Positions 33,761 to 44,454 of a stretch of 64,000 nucleotides of DNA are shown piece by piece. This DNA is from Toxorhynchites rutilus septentrionalis (lineage: Eukaryota > Arthropoda > Insecta > Diptera > Culicidae). Positions within the stretch are counted from its first letter, which is position 1, and every line of letters starts with the position of its first letter. A program made the position numbers and the translations under genes. The stretch lies in contig NC_073746.1 in NCBI RefSeq assembly GCF_029784135.1, positions 17,126,416-17,190,415 on the forward strand, given 5' to 3'. Under the pieces are notes generated by a model. It made no database searches, was not told the DNA's origin, and was given only the letters and a program-made list of their open reading frames with translations.

Positions 33761-34061
33761 ATGGATATTCTGCAGCAGGAAGTGCGGGGCATTGCTCTTT
33801 CCACGATCAGCGTGGATCCGCATGCTCCGGTTTATGGTGCAACGACGGTTCCCCTGAACCGCAAGGACTCGAGAAATCTAGACCAGGCGATGGTGTTGAA
33901 TAACACTGGTCATGGCTATAACAACAACAACGGTCACTATCAGTCGCACAACGATATCGAGGCGCATCACATTCGTACGTTCCAGAATCTGCCACCGTGC
34001 GAACCGGTGGATATCCAGTTCAAGGATGTGTCGTACTGTGTTAGCATGGGATTCAGGAAAG
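33761..34061 (+). CDS. ABCG1/4-like half transporter, coding exon 1
   Basis: The ATG at 33761 opens MDILQQEVRGIALSTISVD. The exon encodes 100 codons plus one base and ends at a good donor (AAAG|GTTAGT). The N-terminal tail is polar (NNNNGHYQSHND). It is followed by the start of the nucleotide-binding domain, VDIQFKDVSYCVSMG, the usual A-loop/first strand region of ABCG proteins. The split codon joins exactly with 62259 to give FRKGQKEILHKVNG. ABCG half transporters dimerise in membranes and use ATP to export lipids or sterols. The substrate here is unknown. An upstream in-frame GTG at 33737 exists but ATG is the better start. Confidence 0.88.
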
Positions 34062-35256
34062 GTTAGTGAGTTAAGAATGTGGCTTCAAAGAGGAGCAGCG
34101 GACGTGAATCGATTAAAATCAATCTCTATGGTTGACTATAAATTTCAAAAGTTGTTTTTTATTGTCGTGAAGCAAAATGACGGAGATGATGGAGAAAAAC
34201 CATTCACATGGAAAAATTGCTCCCAAATGATCATGAAGAGAGTTTTTTTTTGCAATTCGATACCCACGGAAATTAAATGAACGACAACAATGACCGAGTG
34301 AAAAAAAGGGTATTTCACACTGTTTTATAATCATATCAAATATAGATTGTGTTACTTGAGAAATCAATATTGTTGACATGATTAATACAGCTGATTTGTT
34401 TGGATCAATCTGACGATGATGGAATTTTCCGGTCTATTGTTGTTGCGAGTTAAATTAAGGGCGAAAAAAAAACTCGAATTGTACATAAGTTAAGGAGCCG
34501 CGATGATATGATGAAAAGTGGTTCATGGCACAGTATCTGCTCGACTGATGAACAAACAAAAAATAATTGGGAATCACGTTTAGTTTATTCAGGATACTCA
34601 AAAATTATGAAATTACCGTTATGGTTCACCGTTTCGGTTATGTCAAATTCATTCTGAGCTGGGTCGCTTTGAATAGATTTTTTTTATGAATAGTGAGTGT
34701 GTTAATATTATGTTATATTATGGGGTCCATATTTATTAAGCAGGGAATATGCGGATATCTCGTCTTTATTTAAAATTATTTGGTTCATACCAACATAGGC
34801 TATAATGTTGATTTTCAATGAAATGTACGTATCTCAAAGACTGAATTAGTCCTTTCATTTGTGACTTTTCAAGGTTAGGCAAGCTTAATTGATAGACATT
34901 TTAGAAATATATGGTTATATATGGTGAATCAGCAACAATCTATAAAATAAATGAATATCCTGTTAAGTTCTGAAGATAAGGACTTACCCAAACGATTGTC
35001 TTCTTCTACTGAAATGCATCTCGTATCCGAAACAGTTTGTTGTTTGAGTTTCCGAAATGATTTTCTTATCTATTGAAAAGGAAAGTATCCAATAATATTT
35101 GAATTATTGTCGACAGTTAACCAATTCTATTGGTTTTGTTTAGAAAGTCCGAAATTTCCAAAAATGTCTTTTCTATGAATTCAAAACTTTTTAACCACTG
35201 GAGCGATTTAGACGATCGATCATATTCAATTTAAATCAATGAGTATTTTTTGAAAA

Positions 35257-37224
35257 TCTATATATATAAATGGATTTCTGTCTGTCTGAAAACATAACAC
35301 AACACAAATTTCTGCGTAGCTCGAGAGTTAATCAAACAAATCGAGCCAAATTTTGCAGCTGGAGGTTTTAGGGGGCAATAAATGTTTTGAAGGATCACAC
35401 CATTGAGGAATTAGGAATTAGGGATTAGGGAAGTAGGGATCGATTCGTATGCTGTGATTGTATGTATGCGTTCGGCTCCTGTTCTGCTGTGCATCGGGTG
35501 TTCGTGTTGGTTGTGGATTTGTCATACACACTGCTTTTGATGGGAATGGAGTGGTTTGGTTGGGGAATAGGATAGGGATGGAAATGGGGCATTATTTCAT
35601 GGGTTCATTCGCGCTGTCGGTCGCGAACATGTTTCAATGGTGGTTTGACACTCTTCCCCCTTTAAAAAAGAGGGGAGGGGGAGGGTTTGAATAACTCAAA
35701 GACTAGTCAAGCAAATGGAATTAAACTGGACATATAGAGGTTTTAGGGATCGATAAACGTTTCTATGGTGGTTCGACACTCCTCCTCTCTTTCTAAGGAG
35801 AGGCTATCATACAAATGAAACACAAATTTATGCATAATTCGAGAACTATTCAAGCAAATCGAGCCAAATTTGGGATGTGAGGGTTTTTGGGTACGAAAAA
35901 TGTTTTTATGATGGTATAACACTCCTCCCACCTCTGGAATGGAGCGGGTCCCGTAAAAATAATACACATATTTCATCCAAACATATTTCAACCAAACATG
36001 ACAATTGAAATTTTACGGAAAACGCTGGAGAAAAAGGAGTAAATGGGAAAATTCGGATTTTTAATTGCTTCCAATTCGTATAAGAATATGGAAAAGTTCA
36101 ATCGCTCATTTCTCCACACCTAATTATAAATCACTCTTGTATCTGCTTGGAGTAATCATGGGGAAAAGAATGCAGCAAGCAATCGTGAGATTGCCCGATT
36201 AATCATTTTTCACTCCCCGACCATCTTCAATCGGGACTGAGAGTGAACATAACAAAACAAAGAGTGAAAACCAACATTTAATGAATGAATACTCCTTTGG
36301 AAGGATCGCACGAAACAAAATAACGAGTGAGGCAAAACAGACTGAATGTGTATGTATGATTTTATTTTCCCTTGTACTCTTTTCCTTGTCAGCATTCAAG
36401 TGCACATCCAATAACTTACGTTAATATGATATTTCAAGTTGCGTGAATATGGTATTTTGCGTTGGCTTAGATCGTTTCATACTAGAAACAAAAAATGTCA
36501 TTGCAATAGTGCACAGGAAACAACTCGATTTCAACTATCTACCTATATTTCACTGCCGCGATCGAAGCTCAATGATTGTTATTGGAGTGAAAAACGAATG
36601 ATTTTACAGAGACACTAGCTGCCTCAAGCAAAAATTTCCAATAGAAGGATGAGTTTTATCTGTGAATGAGTGTTGTTGAACGAATTTAGATGCGATTTTG
36701 CCCATATCTGCGCATAAGTTCTACAATTACATAGTGACAATTGTTGATAGTCCATTGGATGCTTGCGCAAACGAAATTGATCTTTGTTCGAAAGCCGAAA
36801 TGGATTTCAATGCGATAAAACGCACTCCTATATCGACTCCTATCTATATAAACGAAAATGGATCGCCGGATATGTTGATAAGAGCAAAACTCGAGGAAGG
36901 CATTGTCCGATTTAAGGCTGTCTTTATTCTATCATATTTTCTGTATCAAACATTTATTCCATATAACGGAAAAAACATGTTATTTGCAAGTGGTTGAAAA
37001 ATCTTGAACAAGAATTGTGTCTGAAAATAATCTGATATTATTATGACGAGTTTTGGTAGAAGGATTGAAATTTTATAGTAAAAAATAATTTTAAAGGATC
37101 GATTAGAAGATCAATCAATGAACAGTTCTGCGATTGGGCCCATGAACGTGCGCTTAGTAAGAGAACGTGAATGTGATAACGAAAAATAAATTTTGTGCGG
37201 TACGAAGTTTGCCGGGTCAGCTAT
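35257..37224 (+). mobile_element. Non-autonomous Helitron, copy 1
   Basis: It starts TCTATATATATAAATGGATT and ends GAAGTTTGCCGGGTCAGCTAT, where the last base of the usual CTAG is changed. The interior has diverged ~130-bp units (ATACAAATGAAACACAAATTT, then ATCAAGCAAATGGA, then CACTCCTCCC). The 36698-36997 part has an open frame with no recognised domain. It shares ends and interior with 49438-53665. Confidence 0.7.
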
Positions 37225-37505
37225 TGAATAATAAAGAAAACATTTTTTTCGCAAGCGTAGTATTTATAAAAAAAAACTAGCTCATTGTTCTATTTCCATC
37301 ATCAGAATCAGTCCATTGGTTCAAAAGTTATGAAATTTCGAAAAAAATATTTTTTTGGAAAAACAGTACAAGGGTGTAAGCCTAGGGGCACGGACGGAAG
37401 TGTGACGTAGGACTGTGATTGTTCGGAACAGTTGGTTTTTTTTAATGTAATTCTCTCCATTGTTCAGAAATCTATTATTTTAAATCTTTTGAAACTCCAA
37501 ATGGT

Positions 37506-37521
37506 GGCCCTGAAAATGACC
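37506..37521 (-). terminator. Degenerate histone-type stem-loop in element C
   Basis: On the minus strand GGTCATTTTCAGGGCC keeps the TTTC loop and five of six stem pairs (one G-T) of a histone 3' stem-loop. The GG..CC outer pairs are retained. No histone codons were recognised upstream on that strand. Confidence 0.4.
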
Positions 37522-38978
37522 GTTTGTTATATGTACCACAAACATTATTTGCTTTTCATCAGAGATCGGAAAGTAACCTTTAAAAGATGTTTTGCCTTGT
37601 TGAAAGAGACGATGTATCAGACAATTAAATCATCAATAATTAATTCTGAGGTTAATGTAATGGGGACGAAGACCCTATTTAATGCGGATAAGGAATCGAG
37701 GCGGCTCCAAGCCGCCGAGGTGACGTGATCAGAGTCGGCCGCCGAACCGCCGTCGGAAGTGGCGGCCTCTCGCAAGCAAACATGTGTTCCACTGATTGCC
37801 CGGTTAGTTTAAAACATAGGAGACGATTCTTTAGTAAGGTCCGACCATGTTTTATAGGTAGTTTTTTCCGGGCCTATCTTGATAAGTTCCAACTTGATAG
37901 TTCCGCTCTCAAGCTGTTCGATGGCATCCTTCACTTCACCTATCGCTGGGAACTGCCATATCTGCAGTATTTTGCATCATGTCTGAAAAAATCTAGCTTT
38001 TGCTGTTTTTTTAAGCATTGAAAACACAAAACGGAGTTTAAACGCTAGAATAAACGGCTTCTCTGTGCTCCCTCACAGTTTCAAACAAACTGCTTGCGTT
38101 TGTTTGCGGGCAGATCTCGATCCTTCGCCGTCCAGCACCCTCAGCATCGATGTTGTCTTGTCGATGTCCTCACGAAAAATGAATGCGTCTCACCACCAGA
38201 ATATCGCTTAAGTATGATTTTTGTGCGTGATTGAATCGAGAGAAGGGTTGTTTTAAGATGGCAATTTGGAAGGCAAACTAGAGGGGAATGAACTCTCTGT
38301 GCTCGGAACTTTCGGCGACTGAGCAATAATCGATTGCGTGCGCGTACAATATTGGATACGGAAATATCCTACTGATGGGGAAGAATAATCTTCAGAAGCT
38401 ATCCTGTTAATTGCGATTGATTGAAAATCACAATACCAAATGTTTTGGTCACAGTGTTACATGGATAGAAAACATTAAAGTAAACTCTTTCACATGAATG
38501 TATTTTTAAATTCCCAGAGGAACTGGCAGATTATTTTCAGTAACGATTAGATATTTCCACATTTCCCTCGATACTGGAAGCCCACCAGTGGTTAATGCTA
38601 ACTCGATAACCACCTGTTAATAGCACTTGATTGAAACATATTTGGTCACAGTGTTACATGGATAGAAAACATTAAAATAAGCTCTTTCACATGAATGTAT
38701 TTTTCAATTCCCAGAGGAACTGGCAGATTACTTTCCGGATCTTTCTCGATGCTGAATGGCATCCAAACGGAAAGAATTCCGCGAGTGTATATGTGTGTGT
38801 AGCGGCTGCTTCGAGATCTTCCCGGGGAACCGTTTGTGGCATCACCCTCCTGATGGATTCCCTTCTGGCCTAAGGTGCACAAACAGGCTCTTGGTGACAC
38901 CGTGCATCCGCGCTTTTATGATAAACGAAGAGCTTCACCACAACAGCAACAACATGCTCCAATCGCTGTTCAATTAGA

Positions 38979-39014
38979 ACTGAGTGGATTTCCGAGCGGC
39001 GCTCGCTTATATAC
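38979..39014 (-). promoter_or_regulatory. TATA/initiator core promoter in element C
   Basis: On the minus strand TATATAAG (39006-39013) is followed about 25 bases later by CCACTCAGTTCTAATTG. TCAGT at this spacing is an insect initiator. Copy C has the least altered version of the three. Confidence 0.5.
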
Positions 39015-39498
39015 CGATTGGTGATTTCAATAGCCTGTTTTGAAAGCAATTTTAAGGCTATTGAAACAAGTTTTTGGATCAAAAAGTAACAAGTATATAA
39101 CGCGTAGACATTTTATCTTTCGAATGAAGTGTTTATAATACCATTTCGTTCAGTTGTTTAGGAGCTATTAACGCTCAAAATCTCGGTCTCCGGCGTAACG
39201 CTTTCGTTTTCGAAACTTTGATTTTACACCCCGGTATAGAAATGAAAGACGTAGTCCTACGTCAAAATTCGTTAGGTAGTGTCATTCCCGAGACCCAAGG
39301 GGTGGTTGGTTCAGTGTCACCGGTCGGATTAGGGTAACCTTCCCCTATGGTATAGCAATATAAGATCAATATGAGCAAGTGAAACAAGAGACACATTGCA
39401 AATTCGCGTACACTGCCACATACACGGCCCAGATCGAGATGGATATAGATCTCCTGTATGCTTTCTTTTTTACTCTAAGAAAACACTTTCCAACTTAA

Positions 39499-40905
39499 TT
39501 TTTTTTTTTTTTTTTTCTAGTTCATTTATTTGTAAGGCTCAATCGCATAAGCTTTGCGGAGCCGCTAATTCAAGGTTTGTTTATACAAAGTTTCAACTAA
39601 TTTCTATGTTTAGTAGGATTCGACCGAATACTCGCGGTTTACTCGAGGTTAAAAGGGCAACATTTTTGTGGGACGGGTCAGGTTGGGGATATGGATATGA
39701 GGTATCGTTGTCTCAACCGAGGGTTGCCGCACGCACTGTAGCATTGTGCATAATGACCAGGGATAGCATCTGGTGTTCGACTAGCTGTCGAGGGTGGGCG
39801 ACGGTGAGATGGGGGGACAAGACAAACAAACTAATAACGAAAAAGAAAAACACAAAAGCATTAAATACTTATACTAGACCGTTTCACAAACATATAGATC
39901 AACTGCATATAGCAGATGTCGCGAGTTCCCAACACGTCTCTAACAGGAACATAGGGTTGTCTTCCTTGGACCTCAAGGGCATTCAAAAGGTACTCTCTGG
40001 CTGCGTAATTATCCGTACATTGCCAAACTGCGTGATCGATGTCATCGTAACCGTTTCCACACCGACAGACGTTGCTTTGAACAAGATTTATTCTGTGGAG
40101 ATGCACATCTAGCGAGTAGTGGTTGGACATAAGTCTACTCATTACACGAATGAAGTCACGACTTACGTCCAAACCTTTGAACCACGCTCTCGAAGAAACC
40201 TTTGGAATAATTGAATATAACCACCGCCCAAGACTTCCAGTGTCCCAATCGGTTTGCCAACTCAAGGGGGATCTCTGACGCAGTAATTGGAAAAATTCAT
40301 CGTATGAAATCTGTCTATCAAACAATTCGCCTTCCTGGGCACCCACCTTTGCGAGAGTGTCCGCTTTCTCATTGCCAGGAATTGAGCAATGAGCGGGGAC
40401 CCATACAAAGGTTAACTTATAAGATCTTTCGATCAGTGCACTCATATGCTGCCTCACTTTTGCGAGGAAATAAGATGGGTGCCTACTAGTTTTCATCGAC
40501 TGGAGAGCCTCAAGCGAACTGAGACTATCCGAGAAAATGAAGTAATGGTCTGCAGGCTTGTTGGAGATCATCCCCAATGCGAAGTCGATTGCTGCCAGCT
40601 CAGCAACATAAACGGAACAAGGTTCCTGCAGTTTACGGAAGGCGCTTGAATTTTCATTGAAAACACCGAAGCCAGTGGATCCATTGAGGCGAGACCCATC
40701 AGTGAAGTATCTTTTCATGCAATTGACTTTTTGGTACTTTCGGTTAAAAATACGGGGAATGAAAGTTGGTCGAAGCTGATCTGAAATCCCAAGTATTGCT
40801 TGTTTCATCGACAGATCGTATTCAATTGAGGAACTGCTGATCAACTTTATTTTATAATGAGTTGTAATATTATCACGCAATTACACAACAGCACCCCTAG
40901 CTATG
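39499..40905 (-). mobile_element. I-like retrotransposon, 5'-truncated, intact RNase H
   Basis: A T-run (39499-39517) marks the 3' end on the minus strand. The 3' UTR follows with the same GATTCGACCGAATACTCGCGG-type sequence seen at 17583 and 24500, then the ORF2 C-terminal frame. The RT and endonuclease are missing. The 5' junction is approximate. Confidence 0.75.
39861..40880 (-). CDS. I-like ORF2 C-terminus: RNase H and CCHC-like tail
   Basis: This is a 339-codon open frame with all RNase H catalytic residues: aspartate in YFTDGSRLNGS (about residue 60), glutamate in VAELAAI (about 92), aspartate in FSDSLSSL (about 115) and the terminal HCSIPGNEKADTLAK histidine/aspartate (about 165-180). 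After it, DVSRDFIRVMSRLMSNHYSL and CRCGNGYDDIDHAVWQC form the C-terminal domain. It is the best guide to the frame of the interrupted relative at 24932-31240. Without RT it cannot act alone. Confidence 0.8.
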   Translation of the reverse strand: MRDNITTHYKIKLISSSSIEYDLSMKQAILGISDQLRPTFIPRIFNRKYQKVNCMKRYFTDGSRLNGSTGFGVFNENSSAFRKLQEPCSVYVAELAAIDFALGMISNKPADHYFIFSDSLSSLEALQSMKTSRHPSYFLAKVRQHMSALIERSYKLTFVWVPAHCSIPGNEKADTLAKVGAQEGELFDRQISYDEFFQLLRQRSPLSWQTDWDTGSLGRWLYSIIPKVSSRAWFKGLDVSRDFIRVMSRLMSNHYSLDVHLHRINLVQSNVCRCGNGYDDIDHAVWQCTDNYAAREYLLNALEVQGRQPYVPVRDVLGTRDICYMQLIYMFVKRSSISI

Positions 40906-41025
40906 TGGATAACGTGGTCGTGTAAAACTACCTTGCATTCCTGCTGGCCTACGATCCTCGTTGTCAACGTTTGGATTTTTTTTGGATGCAATCCCAAGCT
41001 GACGTTCACTCTGAGAGAAAGAGAT

Positions 41026-41188
41026 TTTTTTTTTTTTTTTATTATCTGTATTATAGTGACTTTCAACTCATTTGGCTGGTTCGTCACTTTTACTTCCATT
41101 TTTTGGAAGAATGTCGGGAGTGAGAATTGAACTCGTGACCTTTAGCGTGAGAGGCATGGATGTTACCACTACGCCAGATCGCCTCCAC
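41026..41188 (-). mobile_element. tRNA-derived SINE, copy 2, with target duplication
   Basis: It is inverted relative to copy 1 and complete: head with A and B boxes at the right, body, and T-run (A tail) at the left. The 12-bp duplication AGAGAAAGAGAT lies at 41014-41025 and again at 41189-41200. This fixes both ends of the SINE. Confidence 0.88.
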
Positions 41189-41595
41189 AGAGAAAGAGAT
41201 GTCTTCTCCCATACATACAAACATTTCAAAGCGTTTGAAACAGATGCTTTTATTTGTTCATTTCACCTTCAGCACACGAAAAAGCTTTTTTTTCTGCCGA
41301 AGATTCAATTTTTTCTGGCAACGTTAGTTTGAGTGTACATTGATTGATCTTCAAATTGACCTTTTTCAAAGTACGAGACGAATGAATTTTGTATTTTATA
41401 GCCTCTACAATAAAAAAAGACGGGTGGGTAATGTCGGGGACATAACCGTAGTGACGTAGGACTATACAAAGGGGACAGCTTTTGTTAAATATATATTTTA
41501 AATATATTGTTTTATTTTCTTCTCCTACGTGAATACCTACCTAGCTACCTGAAAAATGGATTAGTTTACTGTTTACTCTTTATGAACATGTTGGT

Positions 41596-41611
41596 GGTTC
41601 TGAAAAGAAAC
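41596..41611 (-). terminator. Degenerate histone stem-loop downstream of H2A copy 1
   Basis: On the minus strand GTTTCTTTTCAGAACC keeps the TTTC loop and most stem pairs. It lies about 240 bases downstream of the end of H2A similarity at 41851, on the same strand. Confidence 0.45.
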
Positions 41612-41850
41612 TTTGGTGTTGTGTTTTTGTTATCACTCGATATTCCCATCTTGTTCGGTTAAACATTCCTGTTTAGCTGTTGCGTTTACCACTCGCCACA
41701 GCTTTCACAGTTGGAAAATTTCTTCCCATCCAGCTTGTGACATATTGTTCAGTAAATTACATTTAATGCGACGTGCCGGAGAAACACTTTGCCACTCACT
41801 GAAACTAATTGTTGCCTTGATGAGCGCCGAACCAAAGCTGCTCTGTTCTT

Positions 41851-42080
41851 GATGCGGGTTTTCTGATTGTCGTGAGCAGCTTTGCAAGCCAACACGAGCA
41901 CTCCGACGGCTGAAACTCTATAATCGCTGTAAGGTATACTGGTGCTCCGGCACCAATCCGTTCGGCATAGTTACCCTTGCGGAGCAATCAGTGAATGCGA
42001 CCAACAGGGAACTGGAGACCTGCACGGTTCGAGTGAGACTTTGCCTTTCCCTTAACTTGTCCTCCTTTGTTACGTCCACG
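41851..42080 (-). pseudogene. Histone H2A pseudogene, copy 1
   Basis: One minus-strand frame reads [21 protein letters not shown], then LQFPVGRIH, a stop in place of R, then [31 protein letters not shown] and ending at KPASR. This tracks H2A from about residue 3 to the region before RIIPRHLQLAI. The start codon is lost, a stop interrupts the first helix, and the docking-domain end is replaced by unrelated sequence shared with copy 2. There is no intron. It cannot make a functional H2A. Confidence 0.88.
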
Positions 42081-42318
42081 AAGCCGATGCCGTACAACCA
42101 CACGGGTTTACGGTTTGAAAGAAAATAAGATATTTTTTTGGGGTCCGCGTGTTTTATACTCTAGCGGTACACACTCACAGGATAGAGACAAATCGGCAGA
42201 CTCAGCCAGAGGGGCGAGTCCAACGAGACGAACGAATGAGCGTTAAAAGGGAGCGATGGCAAAAAAATACATTCATTACGATTTGTTCGCTCGTTGGATT
42301 CACATGCAGGCTAAAAAG

Positions 42319-42334
42319 GGTCCTTTTCAGGATC
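42319..42334 (+). terminator. Histone stem-loop on the opposite strand (H2B-side remnant?)
   Basis: GGTCCTTTTCAGGATC forms a full 6-bp stem (one G-T pair) with a TTTC loop and is preceded by a TAA. H2A and H2B genes are commonly divergent. This signal on the plus strand, upstream of the minus-strand H2A, is where an H2B 3' end would lie if its coding part had been deleted. The H2B link is inference. Confidence 0.6.
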
Positions 42335-42915
42335 ACAACATTATCTTTAATCTGAAGAGTTTAATGTTTTGTTATCACTCGATATCCCCATCTTGTTCGG
42401 CTAAACCTTCCTGTTTAGCGATTTGTTGCCACTCGCCACAGCTTTCACAGTTGGGAAATTTCTTCCCATCCTGCTTGTGACATGTTGTACAGTAAATTAC
42501 ATTTAACGCGACGTGTCGAAGCACCATTCAGTGTCGCATTGGAGGCGATTTTAACCTGTAATTGAACAGTGGTTCAGTGTCGACTTTCAATGTGGGGTCA
42601 TAATTTGGATCTCTATGTTTACAAAAATGTCCAACTAAATAAGTCGCATTACATGTCCGTCCAATTAGCTAAATGTCGAACTAATTGTAAATTACTGTAC
42701 TTTCAATCTGGAAACAATTTAAGAATTGGTGAAAATTGAATAATCAGGAAAGTCCCCAACTATCAATAAGCTCAGAACAACTGCCAAATTCACATACTCA
42801 TCAGATCCTGGCAAACAAATTATGAAAAAATCAATTTGTGTTTTATTATTATTTTGGATATTGTTTTAGAAAGCATTGAACTGTATTTGCTAAACTCTTT
42901 TTTGGAAGGTTTAAT

Positions 42916-42931
42916 GGCCCTGAAAAGCGCC
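42916..42931 (-). terminator. Histone stem-loop downstream of H2A copy 2
   Basis: On the minus strand GGCGCTTTTCAGGGCC keeps the TTTC loop and five of six pairs. It lies about 235 bases downstream of H2A copy 2, the same spacing as in unit 1. Confidence 0.5.
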
Positions 42932-43166
42932 TTGTTTTATGGAATGGTTCCAATTTAGAAAACTTAGTACTCGTGGTTTTGAAAAAAACTATTTCGAACG
43001 CCCTCGATGCCGCCTTGTTCTGGATTTGCCACCAAAGCAGTTTGTATAAAGAACAAACTTTTTTCTTCTGCTACCTGCTGCCGTTTTGCGATTGCGTTTG
43101 CCACTCGCCACTCGCTGCAACTGCCTGTTGTCTTGATGTCCACCGAACCGAATGTGTTCTGTTCCG

Positions 43167-43374
43167 AATGCGGGTTTTCTTATCGTCGCGAGTAGCTTTG
43201 CCAGCCAACTCGATCACTTCGGCGGCCGAAGCTATATAACGCCGGCTAGGTGGACTGGTGCACTGGTTCTAAAACGTTCGGCCTAGCTACCCTTGCGGGG
43301 AACTCCAGATCAACACGGTTCGAGCGGGATTTTGCCTTTCCCTTCACTTTTCCTTCTTTACCATGTCCAGACAT
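43167..43374 (-). pseudogene. Histone H2A pseudogene, copy 2
   Basis: The minus strand retains a start codon: MSGHGKEGKVKGKAKSRSNR, then VDLEFP. A deletion removes the VGRIHRLL region. The similarity continues at nucleotide level through the [17 protein letters not shown] and EYLAAEVLELAGNA regions, with frame changes (readable pieces: AAEVIELAGKATRDDKKTRI in one frame). It ends at the same point as copy 1. The two copies are diverged, so they did not arise by a very recent duplication. Confidence 0.85.
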
Positions 43375-44454
43375 GGCTGCTTGGGTTGGTTTGTTGATGT
43401 GTTGTGATGCGAACCGATGTGGTGTACGGTTTGAATGAGAATGATCGTTACGGAAGGAAGGAAGGAAGGTATTGTATTATAGAGACTTTAAACTTTTGCA
43501 GTTCATTCGTCTCTAGCCTTGAGAAAGGCCCTTTGAAAACTCTACTCTACTTTACTCCAGCGCTACCACCTCCGACCATTTGCCTTGAGAAAGGCACTCG
43601 ATCCCTCGCCGTCCAGCTCGTCCAGCAACGATGTTGTCCAGTCGGTGTCCACACAAAAAATGATCGTTACGGCAGCGGAGCGGGGATTTTTAAGCTGACT
43701 GGCTGGCTCGAGAATTACGCATGTGTGAGACTGCGACCAATGTTTCGTTAATTTTTTTCTTTTTCCTTTCCAATCGTGCTTCATTCTATTTCGCTGCTGC
43801 TCTGGTTGCCCGTTTTGGTCGGTACGATTTGAGGAGCACAAAATGGACCAATAAAAAATGGGCACATAGTGCATTTTGACAATGCTTGATATTAAACAAT
43901 TATTTAATTATTTATCCCAAGAAAAATTAAATGTTATTCGTTATGATAGATGCGTAGGTATATTTCCTATCAATTGATGCAAAAACCTTTGCGATCTATT
44001 GAGAAATGCTCGAGTTATGAGCGTTCCAAATCTTGCATTTTTTCCTACTTGTTCAGTGCCTAGATTTGCATTTCACCCCCTATATCTTTCGGTTAGACGT
44101 AGTCCTACGTCAAAAAAATATGAGAAACAGAATATTTTCGTAGCTTCCAGCACAAGTATATAAAAAAAAATGGAGGTTGTGTCCAAAATACGACCTCATT
44201 GTTGACGTAGAACTACTGTTATTTTGTATAAGTCGCATGTTTATAACTTCGTATACTATTTTATAATGCTGTGAAATTTTAGAAATAACTGTTTGGTAGA
44301 ATGTCATGTCATCATGCTACATGTTATTTAGTATCGCCTCAGTGGAATCGCACCTTTAGGCATCGTTCTTACAACGTAAACCAAGCGCCAAACAAGCGTT
44401 CGCCATAGAATGCATACAGAGCCATACATTGGTGGCTTGAAGCTACTAAGCCTA

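Larger units (their letters stand above)
37365..39266 (-). mobile_element. Palindrome-ended element C
   Basis: The right end is GACGTAGTCCTACGTC near 39249-39264, with inner sequence (CGGTCTCCGGCGTAACGC, CACCCCGGTATAGAAATG) nearly identical to A and B. The left end is probably GTGTGACGTAGGACTGTG near 37399-37416, preceded by GGGCACGGACGGAAG. The interior holds the TATA/initiator core, two ~200-bp repeat blocks, the 61-codon frame shared with A (38141-38326) and a degenerate histone-type stem-loop on the minus strand (37506-37521). No transposase. Confidence 0.6.
41417..44113 (-). mobile_element. Palindrome-ended element D with two histone H2A pseudogenes
   Basis: The left end is near 41417-41466 (ACATAACCGTAGTGACGTAGGACTAT). 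The right end is GACGTAGTCCTACGTC (44096-44111), preceded by CCCCCTATATCTTTCGGTTA. The right half is shared with element H (53666-54975). A segment at 43610-43670 (CCGTCCAGC, ATGTTGT) matches the same position in C and, inverted, in A, which ties D to the family. It contains two tandem units, each with an H2A pseudogene on the minus strand, and at least three histone-type stem-loops. No transposase. Confidence 0.62.

Noticed and set aside
39396..40112. 238-codon plus-strand frame
   Set aside because: It lies antisense to the I-like RNase H frame and its 3' UTR and is explained as its shadow.
43500..43625. Two further histone stem-loops (GGCCTTTCTCAAGGCT type, minus strand)
   Set aside because: They fold well but the loop is TCTC rather than TTTC and the CCTT..AAGG core is not the histone consensus. 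They are not counted.
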